Positions 1 to 6,221 of a stretch of 10,955 nt of DNA are shown one piece after another; within the stretch, counting starts at the first letter, position 1, and each line of letters opens with the position of its first letter. The notes under the pieces were generated by a model. The model worked only from the letters and a program-made list of their open reading frames with translations. It was not told the DNA's origin and ran no database searches. Source of the DNA: Oscillospiraceae bacterium. GTDB taxonomy: Bacteria > Bacillota > Clostridia > Oscillospirales > Ruminococcaceae. The DNA lies in the NCBI GenBank assembly GCA_900762805.1, contig CAAFHY010000216.1, forward strand, positions 1 to 10,955. The letters are read 5' to 3'. The position numbers were made by a program, and so were the translations under genes.

Positions 1-1
1 G

Positions 2-279
2 GCTGCGGATATGGGCTTTGATTGGGCGCATACGATCAGTTCAATATCAAAACTAATTTTACGCTCTGCAAGAAACGCAGTTGATGGCGGCTCGGTAGAC
101 AACAGCTCCAAAGACTGCCGGTTTGAGCGTATAAAAAAACAAGTGAAAAGTTGCCGAGGAAACCATCGAGTCCGTTCTCGAAAAATATAAGGATAGAGAA
201 CGACTGGGGCTATACCCCGATTGAGCTTGCTCGGAAACTTCCGTATCGTGCGGAGTTGCTTAGACGAATGACGGAATGA
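2..279 (+). pseudogene. Decayed coding remnant, probably from an accessory element
   Basis: I do not recognise the protein. Three consecutive frames give plausible protein-like stretches. Frame 2 is open from base 2 to a TAA at 188-190 and includes SSKDCRFERIKKQVKS. Frame 3 then gives AEETIESVLEKYKDRE from about base 152 to 199. Frame 1 gives ENDWGYTPIELARK and ends with ELLRRMTE and a TGA at 277-279. Read in that order they could be one C-terminal region broken by two frameshifts near bases 150 and 200. Base composition is visibly less GC-rich than the rest of the window, which fits acquired DNA. No start codon is in view because the left edge cuts it. It could also be ordinary intergenic sequence with chance open frames. 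Confidence 0.3.
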
Positions 280-289
280 ATGGCCTTGA

Positions 290-315
290 AGTGAAGCCGT
301 TGCTAAAGGAACGGC
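290..315 (-). terminator. Weak candidate terminator after rqcH
   Basis: Six-base arms GCCGTT (296-301) and AACGGC (310-315) enclose an 8-nt loop just downstream of the rqcH stop codon. In the direction of rqcH transcription the hairpin is followed by TTCACTTC, a poor T-tract. This is the only hairpin I see between rqcH and the decayed region. Confidence 0.3.
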
Positions 316-337
316 GCTCATGCCGCCTCAACGGGCC

Positions 338-2080
338 TTATCCCTCCCGCCAGCCGTCCACCAGCTGCGGGTCATAATCGGCGACGGCCGAGCGGAAATT
401 CAGATAGTTGACCATGCCCGGCCTGCCGCCCGGCTGCCTTTTGACGTTGCGGATCTCGGTCCAATCGACGGCGGCGCTGGCCGAGGCGGCGCTGTTGCGT
501 ACAGCCACCATGCCGGCCTCGCGCAGGGCCGCCTCGGTCGGCTCGCGCCCGTCGGTCAGCAGCACCGTGTGGCTGCCGGGATAATTCTTGACATGAAACC
601 AAACGTCGCGCCGGTCAGCCGTCCTGAAAGTGAGCTGCTCATTCTGCAGATTGTTGCGGCCGCACAGCACCGTGAAGCCGGAGGGCGTGCGGTAACGCAG
701 AAAGCTCTCTTTTTTGGGCCCGCGCCGGCGCGGTTCCTTTTCCTTGAAATTTTTAAGGTAGCCCGCCCCCTTCAGCTCGCTGCGGATGACGTCGAATTCG
801 GCTTCCGTTTCGGCGCAGGAGGCGGCATAGGCCACCGAGCTCAGGTAGGCGATCTCCTGCTCATCCTGCTGCAGCAGCGTTTCGAGCATCCGCTGCGCCG
901 TCGTCAGCTTGCGGTACTCCTTGTAGTATTTCTGCGCGTTGGCGCCGGCCGAAAGGCGCGGGTCAAGCGGGATATCGACCGTCTCGCCGGTGTAATAGTT
1001 GAGCAGCGACGCCGTGCGCGCTCCCTTTTCGACGGCGTGCAGATTGGCCGTCAGCAGCTCGCCGTACAGCCGTTTGCACTCGGCCGCCGCCGTGCTTTGC
1101 TGATCCCTGAGACGCGCCTCATGCTTGTGAACAGCCTTGTCATGCAGGCGGCTGACCTGCCGGATAAGGTCGCGCGAGCGGTTCTTCTGCCGCTCCTGCC
1201 GGTCGCGCTCGCCGTAATAGTCAACCAGCAGCGCGCTGGCGTCGTCATAATACCGCAGCTCGCAGCCGGCGTACTGCGTCAGAGGAATGACCGAAAAATC
1301 GACGGCCTTCTCCCCATCGTAGACGGCGCACAGGGTCGTCCCGTCGCCCTGCGCCGCGCGCTGCACCAGCGCTATCGCCTCGGTCAGCGCTGTGCGCCCG
1401 GCCGGAGACAGACATTCGGCGTCGGTGTCGGCCCCCGCCGTGACGCGGTAGGAAATCTCGCGGCAGGCGACCGGCGAGATGCCGCTGACCGTCCGCAGCA
1501 GCGCCGCCGAGAGCGGCCCGCCGGCCGCCAGAACGGCCTCGGCCAGCGCACCGGCCGGATAACCGCACAGCGCGCGCTTGCCCTGTGCGGGCGGCAGCTC
1601 AAAGGGAAGCTGCGGCAGGAGCTGCCGCACGTCAGATTTATCAGGAGATACGCGCTTGAGCGCATCGACCACCACACCGCCGCGCACCAGCACCAGATTG
1701 CTGTAGCGCCCCATCATCTCGACCGACAACGTCAGCTTCATGAGATCGCCCGTTTCGGCCACCGCTGTAAAGTCGATGAACAGCAGCCGCTCGCCCGGCA
1801 CCGATCGCACGGCCTCTATGCGGCCGCGGCCGAGATATTTGCGCAGCAGCATACAAAAGTTGGCGGGCGTAGCCGGCGCCTCAAAAGCCTCGTCGGTCAG
1901 GTGAACACGCGAGGCCCCGCTGCGCGCCGACAGGAACAGCCTCTCGTCGCTCTGCGGCGTGCGCAGGTTGAAAACGACCTCGTCGCGCGAGGGCATGATG
2001 ATCTTTTCGATGCGGGCATTTCTGAGCCTTTGGTCGAGCTGCATCGCAAGGACATTGAGAAAAGCATAATCGAGTGCCAT
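338..2080 (-). CDS. rqcH: RqcH, NFACT-family ribosome quality control protein (formerly fibronectin-binding A)
   Basis: Bacterial Rqc2/NEMF homologue. In this family the protein binds stalled 50S subunits carrying a nascent chain, recruits tRNA-Ala and directs C-terminal alanine tailing that marks the chain for degradation. The 580 aa match the usual family length. Visible parts are an NFACT-N region (about 1-170, starting MALDYAFLNVLAMQLD), a helix-hairpin-helix stretch (about 193-214), charged coiled-coil segments (about 290-345 and 383-440) and a C-terminal NFACT-R/DUF814 domain (about 459-560) with GRNNLQNEQLTFRTA and DVWFHVKNYPGSHTVL. The start lies 3 bp after the Nif3-like stop codon with a GGAG site inside the end of that gene, so the two are probably co-transcribed and coupled. 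The B. subtilis protein needs Asp97-Arg98 for tRNA recruitment; here the corresponding pair appears to be Glu97-Arg98. Confidence 0.95.
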   Translation of the reverse strand: MALDYAFLNVLAMQLDQRLRNARIEKIIMPSRDEVVFNLRTPQSDERLFLSARSGASRVHLTDEAFEAPATPANFCMLLRKYLGRGRIEAVRSVPGERLLFIDFTAVAETGDLMKLTLSVEMMGRYSNLVLVRGGVVVDALKRVSPDKSDVRQLLPQLPFELPPAQGKRALCGYPAGALAEAVLAAGGPLSAALLRTVSGISPVACREISYRVTAGADTDAECLSPAGRTALTEAIALVQRAAQGDGTTLCAVYDGEKAVDFSVIPLTQYAGCELRYYDDASALLVDYYGERDRQERQKNRSRDLIRQVSRLHDKAVHKHEARLRDQQSTAAAECKRLYGELLTANLHAVEKGARTASLLNYYTGETVDIPLDPRLSAGANAQKYYKEYRKLTTAQRMLETLLQQDEQEIAYLSSVAYAASCAETEAEFDVIRSELKGAGYLKNFKEKEPRRRGPKKESFLRYRTPSGFTVLCGRNNLQNEQLTFRTADRRDVWFHVKNYPGSHTVLLTDGREPTEAALREAGMVAVRNSAASASAAVDWTEIRNVKRQPGGRPGMVNYLNFRSAVADYDPQLVDGWREG

Positions 2081-2083
2081 GGT

Positions 2084-2842
2084 CTACTCCGCAAAAAGAT
2101 GAAAGTCGGGGGCCTTTTCGCACCGGGAACGCAGGACGCGCGCCCGGCCGCCCAGCAGCTCTTCCAGCCGGCGCGCCAGCTCGTCGCCCGCAAAGGCCTC
2201 TGTTTCATAGTGGCCAAGCACCGCCGCGCTGATGCCGCAGCCGCGCAGCTCCAGCAGCGCGTGGTGGGGCAGCTCGCCGGTAACAAAGGCGTCGGCCCCG
2301 GCGGACACGAGAAAGTCGGTCTCGCCGCTGCCCGCGCCCCCACAGACGGCCACCGTTCGGATAAGGCGCCCTCCATCGACGACGCCCGCATGGCGCGCCC
2401 CCAGCCTTTCCATGGCAAGGCGCGCAAGGCCGGCCGCATCGAGCGGCTGAGGCAGCGCACCGATACGCCCCAGCTCACCGAAGCGGCGGACGCCGGTCAG
2501 CCCCAGCCGGCCGGCCAGCTGGTCGTTGACGCCGCCGTCGGCGGCGTCCCAGCAGGTATGGAACGACAGCACCGACAGGCCGGCGCGGATGGCCGTGCAG
2601 ACTCTGTCGCCCGCGCCGAGCCTGCGCAGCGGGTGGTAGATGAGCGGATGGTGGGTAACGATGATGCCGCAGCCCAGCCGAACGGCCTCGTCCAGCACGT
2701 CGCAGGTAACGTCAAGCGCCACAAGGACGCGGTCGGTCGGGTTATCAAGGTCAAGCATGATGCCGCAGGGGTCGCCCTCCAGAGCGGTATCGACCGGCGC
2801 GATGCGGTCGGCCACGGCAAGCAGCTGTTTGGGAGTTATCAT
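2084..2842 (-). CDS. Nif3-like dinuclear metal centre protein (YqfO/YbgI family)
   Basis: Cytosolic protein of the Nif3/DUF34 family, usually a hexameric ring with two metal ions per subunit; its biochemical role is still debated, with GTP cyclohydrolase 1 type 2-like naming common. The 252-aa product from MITPKQLL shows the expected metal ligands: THHPLIYHP with His64-His65, FHTCWDAADGGVND with Asp99, and GHYETE with His211 and Glu215. It lacks the inserted middle domain of longer relatives such as B. subtilis YqfO. The start at 2842 was chosen because AAAGGAGA lies about 6 nt upstream; an open frame extends 15 codons further but would translate through that site. It follows trmK as in many Firmicutes, but here a terminator and about 280 bp separate them. 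The next gene, rqcH, begins 3 bp after its stop. Confidence 0.92.
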   Translation of the reverse strand: MITPKQLLAVADRIAPVDTALEGDPCGIMLDLDNPTDRVLVALDVTCDVLDEAVRLGCGIIVTHHPLIYHPLRRLGAGDRVCTAIRAGLSVLSFHTCWDAADGGVNDQLAGRLGLTGVRRFGELGRIGALPQPLDAAGLARLAMERLGARHAGVVDGGRLIRTVAVCGGAGSGETDFLVSAGADAFVTGELPHHALLELRGCGISAAVLGHYETEAFAGDELARRLEELLGGRARVLRSRCEKAPDFHLFAE

Positions 2843-3064
2843 GGAAGTCTCCTTTCGGTCATTCTGAAGCATACGGGTATGCACCATGGAAGGTGCGGGG
2901 TCTGTTTACGGCAAAGCACGCGGCTTCCGTCTGCCGTAAAAACGGGCCGGCCGCCCGGACAGGCTTATGAAAGCGCCGCTTCCGCTCTATACGGAGCTTG
3001 GCACCGGGGCACAGCCTCCGCCCGAAAAATACGGCGCCTGCCCTCAGAGGATACGGCGCTTTGG
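2843..3064. other. Intergenic region with inverted repeats upstream of the Nif3-like gene
   Basis: I see no convincing gene here. It holds three inverted repeats: GCATAC-GG-GTATGC (2869-2882), GCACC-6 nt-GGTGC (2881-2896), and a larger one with arms TTTACGGCA (2905-2913) and TGCCGTAAA (2932-2940). The last has an inner AAGC/GCTT pair in its loop. None is followed by a T-tract on either strand, so they are more likely leader-RNA structure or operator-like sequence than terminators. A promoter for the nif3-rqcH pair should lie here, but I could not pick one with good -35 and -10 boxes. Confidence 0.45.
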
Positions 3065-3095
3065 AAAAAAGGCCGGCGCGGATCGGGGCGCGGCC
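3065..3095 (-). terminator. Rho-independent terminator of trmK
   Basis: On the minus strand, arms GGCCGCGC and GCGCCGGCC (one bulged C; 3071-3095) enclose an 8-nt loop and are followed directly by six Ts (3065-3070). It begins about 29 bp after the trmK stop codon. Confidence 0.8.
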
Positions 3096-3123
3096 ATCTG
3101 ATGAAAAGCGCCCGCCAGGTGCG

Positions 3124-3804
3124 CTACAAAAGCGCTCCGATTGCCCGCTCAAGGGCGGCAAGCCGTTCGATACGCGCCTCATCGGAGCGGGCGGCGGCGC
3201 GCTCCCCGTTCAGGGCACGGACAACGCGGCGATGCTCGGCCAGCCGATAGGCCGCCGCGTCGGGCGAAGGGTCGCCGGCCAGCAGACCCAGCGCCGCCTC
3301 AAGGTCGGACAGCTCCCGCTGCCCGCCGGTATAGCGCGCCTGCATGACGGCATAGCAATGCCCCGCCTCAGCGACGGCCGTCTCCCCCGTGACGGTCCAG
3401 CCGTTCTGCGCCAGCCAGCGGCGCAGCTCGCCGTGGCGGCTGGCGGGCACCAGCACCAGCGTTTTGGCGGGGTCGGCGATCCAATCGCAGGACGACAGGA
3501 TATGGGCGGTCGTTTCGGCACCCATGCCGGCGATGACGGCAGCCTCGATGTCCGGGCTGACGGCAGCAAAGCCGTCGCCCAGAACGGCGCGGCAGCGGTC
3601 GGCGATGCCCAGCGACTCAAACAGCTCGCGCGCCCGGCTGAGCGGCCCCTCGCGCAGGTCGCTGGCCTCGACCTGCCGGCAGCGGCCTGACAGCACCAGC
3701 CACGCGGCCAGCTTGCCGTGATCACAGCCGATATCGGCGGCAAAGCAGCCGACCGGCAGGTATGCGGCGGCGGCAGCCAGCCGGTTTGAAAGCAGCAGCT
3801 CCAT
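3124..3804 (-). CDS. trmK: tRNA (adenine(22)-N1)-methyltransferase TrmK
   Basis: SAM-dependent methyltransferase that makes m1A22 in the D-loop of certain tRNAs (B. subtilis YqfN). The 226-aa product from MELLLSNRL has a Rossmann-like core. DIGCDHG (24-30) is SAM motif I, EASDLREGPL (46-55) follows the second strand, GDGF (77-80) and IAGMGAE (91-97) form the remaining nucleotide and catalytic loops, and the C-terminus from about 186 is helical and charged as in TrmK. Most relatives have GMGG where this has GMGA. The start at 3804 was preferred over an in-frame ATG 9 codons upstream because GGAGGA sits 4-5 nt before it. Its usual operon partner, the Nif3-like gene, follows but only after a terminator. 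Upstream is the DUF1858 gene with its own strong terminator; I found no clear promoter in the gap. Confidence 0.93.
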   Translation of the reverse strand: MELLLSNRLAAAAAYLPVGCFAADIGCDHGKLAAWLVLSGRCRQVEASDLREGPLSRARELFESLGIADRCRAVLGDGFAAVSPDIEAAVIAGMGAETTAHILSSCDWIADPAKTLVLVPASRHGELRRWLAQNGWTVTGETAVAEAGHCYAVMQARYTGGQRELSDLEAALGLLAGDPSPDAAAYRLAEHRRVVRALNGERAAARSDEARIERLAALERAIGALL

Positions 3805-3880
3805 ATTTCCTCCACAAGGCGGCTCAGCCATTTGCCGAAAGCCGGATAAACCGCCCGCGCAGCTTCCCCCGGCCGGGCAG

Positions 3881-3925
3881 AAAAAGGGCGCGGCGGAGGC
3901 GGAAAGCTCCCGCCGTCGCCGCGCC
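3881..3925 (-). terminator. Strong rho-independent terminator of the DUF1858 gene
   Basis: On the minus strand, nine-base arms GGCGCGGCG (3917-3925) and CGCCGCGCC (3887-3895) match perfectly. An inner GGCGG/CCGCC pair can extend the stem. The hairpin is followed by CTTTTT (3881-3886). It starts about 14 bp after the gene's stop codon. Confidence 0.85.
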
Positions 3926-3939
3926 TCTGTTCGCTCGGT

Positions 3940-4137
3940 TTATTCGCCGATGTGCTCGTTGAGCTTTTCGATCAGCTCCTCGCAGTTGACGCCGTGAACG
4001 GCGCAGGCCTGCTCGATGGTCTCGCCGCGCGAAGCCGGGCAGCCGAGACAGTGCATGCCGATCTCAAAGAAAAACGGCGCGGTGCTTTCGTCCATGGCGA
4101 GGATATCGCCGATGATGGTATCTTTTGTGACCTTCAT
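3940..4137 (-). CDS. DUF1858 domain protein (hybrid-cluster-associated redox disulfide type)
   Basis: A 65-aa protein consisting only of a DUF1858 domain. It starts MKVTKDTIIGDILAMDE and has the family CxxC at Cys30-Cys33 in GMHCLGCPAS, plus Cys45 and Cys52 downstream. The family occurs alone or fused to redox proteins and is often found in genomes with hybrid cluster protein. A disulfide or metal-binding redox role is assumed for it; the reaction is not established. It is a single-gene unit: a good sigma-A promoter lies upstream and a strong terminator directly downstream. An AAAGGAA site lies about 11 nt before the ATG, a little far. A functional link to the redox module at 7.2-9.8 kb is possible, but the 16-bp palindrome found there is not present here. 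Confidence 0.88.
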   Translation of the reverse strand: MKVTKDTIIGDILAMDESTAPFFFEIGMHCLGCPASRGETIEQACAVHGVNCEELIEKLNEHIGE

Positions 4138-4174
4138 TATTATAAAAGTTCCTTTCGCTTGAGGTTTCGCTTAT

Positions 4175-4203
4175 AGTATACCCCATTGCCGGCAAAAATT
4201 CAA
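4175..4203 (-). promoter_or_regulatory. Sigma-A promoter of the DUF1858 gene
   Basis: On the minus strand, -35 TTGAAT (4198-4203) and -10 TATACT (4175-4180) are separated by exactly 17 bp. The predicted transcription start is near 4168, giving a leader of about 30 nt. Confidence 0.75.
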
Positions 4204-4222
4204 GATGCTTTGGGAGGAAAGC

Positions 4223-4347
4223 ACGGCATAGGGTGAAGAAAAGCCTGCGGCGTCACCGCATCGGAAATCGGTCCGGCCCGCGAAACGGACAGGGCGGCCT
4301 TCTTCCATGCCGTCCCGCCTGAAGCAGCACAGCCGCCGCAGGCAAGC
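4223..4347 (-). terminator. Structured 3' region and likely terminator of the MFS gene
   Basis: Ten-base perfect arms GCCTGCGGCG and CGCCGCAGGC (4243-4252 and 4334-4343) flank 81 nt and are followed on the minus strand by TTTTCTTC. A second pair, ACGGCAT (4223-4229) with ATGCCGT (4307-4313), and an internal GTCCG/CGGAC pair offer alternative folds. The long loop is atypical for an intrinsic terminator. The stem plus T-rich tail directly after the MFS stop codon still makes termination the best explanation. Confidence 0.5.
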
Positions 4348-5604
4348 CTATCGCGTCCCGTCCGCTTGAGTCCCTAACCCGGACAGCCGCCCTCCGAAGC
4401 AAAGCAGCAGATAGCAGCCGAGCGTCAGCCCGCCGAACAGAATAAATATCTGCGGTATGCTAAGGCACAGGGCCAACGCGGAGCAGATAAAGGACGCTGC
4501 CGGCATGGACGCCTGCATGACGGCGGCCAGGAAGCCGCTGACGCGGCCCATCATCTCCCTGGGCACCGTTTTCATGACCGTGCTGCCGATCACAACATTG
4601 AGCAGGCCGCCGCCAAAGCCGATGGCGAACATACTGAGCGTGAGCAGCCCCAGCTTCAGCGGCAGCACGGTCAGCCTTGTGACAAAGCTCATCACAAGCA
4701 GCGACGCCCCCATCATGATGCCCGCCGCGGTGACGACAGCGGCTCTTTTCAGCTTTCCCAGCTTGGGCAGCAGGGCGGCCCCGGCCATCATGCCCACCGA
4801 CATCAGGATCTTGATATAGGAAAGCGTCTCCGGCCCCATGCGCAGATAGTCGGAAACATAGGGGGTCTGAAAGACGGTCAGCGGCATGATGCCGAAGTTG
4901 ATCAGCAGCCCCAGCAGGCTTACGAGCCGGATCGGCCGGCTCGTCCGAATGAAGGAAAAGCCCTGGGCAAAATCATGAGCCACGCTTTTCAGCGTTCTTT
5001 CCGTGCTCCGCGTCTCCTCCCGGCAGCGGATCAGGCAAATAACGGCGGCCGAGATCAAAAAGGTGGCGGCGTCGATCCACAGCGCGCCCGCTGCGCCCAG
5101 CCACACAATGACGCCTCCGGCCAGCATATAGCCCAACAGCTCCGATATCCTTGAAACGGAATAGCTGGCCGCCTTGCCCAGCGTGTAGCACTCCTCCTCC
5201 AGCAGGTGCGGCAGGATGGCTCCGGCGGCAGGCAGCCGGAAGGCCTCCACCGTAGAGGTGGCCAGTGTAAAAACCACAAGCAACGCGGGGCTCAAAAGGT
5301 TCCCGCTGTAAAGCAGGACGATGGCCGCAACCATCAGAAAGCGGAGGCCGTCCGCCGCAGCCATCACCCGCTTCTTGCTCATGCGGTCAACCATAGCTCC
5401 GGCAATCGGCGTAAGAAAAACAGTGGGAACGAAATTCAGCCCGACCACAAGGGCCATGAGGGATTCGCTGCCGGTGATTTCGTACATGACCCATGAATAG
5501 GCGATCACATCAATGGCATCGCCGAAGCGGTTGACGGTATCCGCCAGAAGCAGCTTGAGATACTGCTTCTGTGACAGCAGCTGCCGGTAGTTCTTCTTTT
5601 CCAT
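4348..5604 (-). CDS. MFS transporter, probable drug or metabolite exporter (MFS_3/MefA-EntS type)
   Basis: A 418-aa integral membrane protein of the major facilitator superfamily with about 12 hydrophobic segments in two halves, joined by a hydrophilic loop at about 193-222 (RCREETRSTERTLKSVAHDF). The MFS motif A loop is seen as DRMSKKRVM (73-81) between the second and third segments, and QGFSFIRTSRPIR begins the second half. This layout matches the proton-driven efflux family that includes macrolide MefA-type and enterobactin EntS-type exporters; the substrate cannot be told from sequence. The start at 5604 has AAGGAGGAG about 6 nt upstream. It stands alone, with an extended -10 promoter, a leader of about 120 nt and an 18-bp inverted repeat shortly before the start. 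Its DNA looks somewhat less GC-rich than that of the neighbours, which could mean transfer or membrane-protein codon bias. Confidence 0.9.
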   Translation of the reverse strand: MEKKNYRQLLSQKQYLKLLLADTVNRFGDAIDVIAYSWVMYEITGSESLMALVVGLNFVPTVFLTPIAGAMVDRMSKKRVMAAADGLRFLMVAAIVLLYSGNLLSPALLVVFTLATSTVEAFRLPAAGAILPHLLEEECYTLGKAASYSVSRISELLGYMLAGGVIVWLGAAGALWIDAATFLISAAVICLIRCREETRSTERTLKSVAHDFAQGFSFIRTSRPIRLVSLLGLLINFGIMPLTVFQTPYVSDYLRMGPETLSYIKILMSVGMMAGAALLPKLGKLKRAAVVTAAGIMMGASLLVMSFVTRLTVLPLKLGLLTLSMFAIGFGGGLLNVVIGSTVMKTVPREMMGRVSGFLAAVMQASMPAASFICSALALCLSIPQIFILFGGLTLGCYLLLCFGGRLSGLGTQADGTR

Positions 5605-5641
5605 AAGGCTCCTCCTTGCGCGTGCATTGTTCTTTATTTCC

Positions 5642-5659
5642 AGTTAGCACATGCTAACT
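5642..5659. promoter_or_regulatory. Inverted repeat, candidate MarR/SlyA-type operator
   Basis: AGTTAGCA-CA-TGCTAACT, eight-base perfect arms around a 2-bp centre, lies 38 bp upstream of the MFS start codon. The TTAGC...GCTAA core resembles operators bound by MarR/SlyA-family repressors that control efflux genes. No MarR-type gene is in the window. The site lies some 70 bp downstream of the predicted transcription start, so it would act as a roadblock or on an unseen nearer promoter. Confidence 0.5.
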
Positions 5660-5732
5660 CACGGATCAGAAAAAGGCCTTCCTTTACAGGCAGGCTATAT
5701 GATAAGCTTTCGGTGCCGCCGCAGCTGACAGC

Positions 5733-5761
5733 ATTATACCATACTCCCGCCGCGATAGCAA
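5733..5761 (-). promoter_or_regulatory. Promoter of the MFS gene (extended -10)
   Basis: On the minus strand, -35 TTGCTA (5756-5761), a 17-bp spacer, and a consensus -10 TATAAT (5733-5738) preceded by TGG, which makes an extended -10. The start would be near 5726, leaving a leader of about 120 nt. That leader contains a small GCCT/AGGC hairpin followed by TTTTTC (about 5669-5691), possibly an attenuator. Confidence 0.75.
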
Positions 5762-6060
5762 CAGGCGCCGGGCCCGGTGTGCCCCTCCCGCGGGCAGCGC
5801 GGCCGCTGTCCGCCGCCGCAAATTTTTCGGCATCACCGGTGAGGCCGCAGCCGATCATGACGGTTCTGCGTGAAAGCCGAAGGCCGTCGCCCGTTCCCGC
5901 GTATGGTCCGCCAGGCTTCTGCTGTATCGACCCTCCGTATGGCTGCCGCAGCGGCGCACCGCAGCGCTTGGCTCAGCAGGCCGCGCGGCGTTCGGCGGGC
6001 AAAGCACCGGAACAGGGCCGGTTTCCGAGAAACGCCCGTCCCCATGTCATCCGCTGGGCA
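5762..6060. other. Intergenic stretch without a supportable gene
   Basis: Open frames here overlap on both strands and have arginine/alanine-rich, low-complexity products with no ribosome binding site, so I do not call them genes. Palindromes present are CCGGGCCCGG (5768-5777), GCGGCCGC, and TCACCGGTGA (5833-5842). The last sits in a wider 18-bp near-palindrome at 5829-5846. Confidence 0.5.
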
Positions 6061-6067
6061 GTTGTCA

Positions 6068-6097
6068 TTGCATTACATCCATGACATATGGTAAAAT
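6068..6097 (+). promoter_or_regulatory. Promoter of the TIM-barrel gene
   Basis: TTGCAT (6068-6073), an 18-bp spacer, and TAAAAT (6092-6097) preceded by TGG (extended -10), in an abrupt AT-rich patch. The predicted start is near 6104, giving a leader of about 118 nt. In that leader GCGGCC (6131-6136) and GGCCGC (6155-6160) can pair. Confidence 0.55.
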
Positions 6098-6221
6098 TAA
6101 ATAATATCAATTTTTTCTTTATTCAGCCCCGCGGCCTTTTCGTTCCCCTCTCCGGGCCGCAGAAAAGCGGCAGAGGCTGCGCTCCCGATCCGCCCCAAAA
6201 AACAGAAAAGGAGGAACCCCT

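Noticed and set aside
2859..3182. Open frame of 107 codons on the - strand between trmK and the Nif3-like gene
   Set aside because: It overlaps the trmK 3' end and runs through the trmK terminator; no domain or ribosome binding site.
320..3250. Open frame of 976 codons on the + strand
   Set aside because: It lies antisense to rqcH, the Nif3-like gene and part of trmK, all with clear family motifs. Its product is a repetitive Arg/Ala/Gln/Gly-rich shadow with no domain, as expected in GC-rich DNA.
5713..6094. Overlapping open frames on both strands between the MFS and TIM-barrel genes
   Set aside because: They overlap the MFS promoter or each other, have no ribosome binding site and give biased, low-complexity products.
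6100..6122. T-rich run ATTTTTTCTTTATT as a terminator tail
   Set aside because: No stable stem precedes it; it is better explained as the AT-rich start of the TIM-barrel leader just after the promoter.
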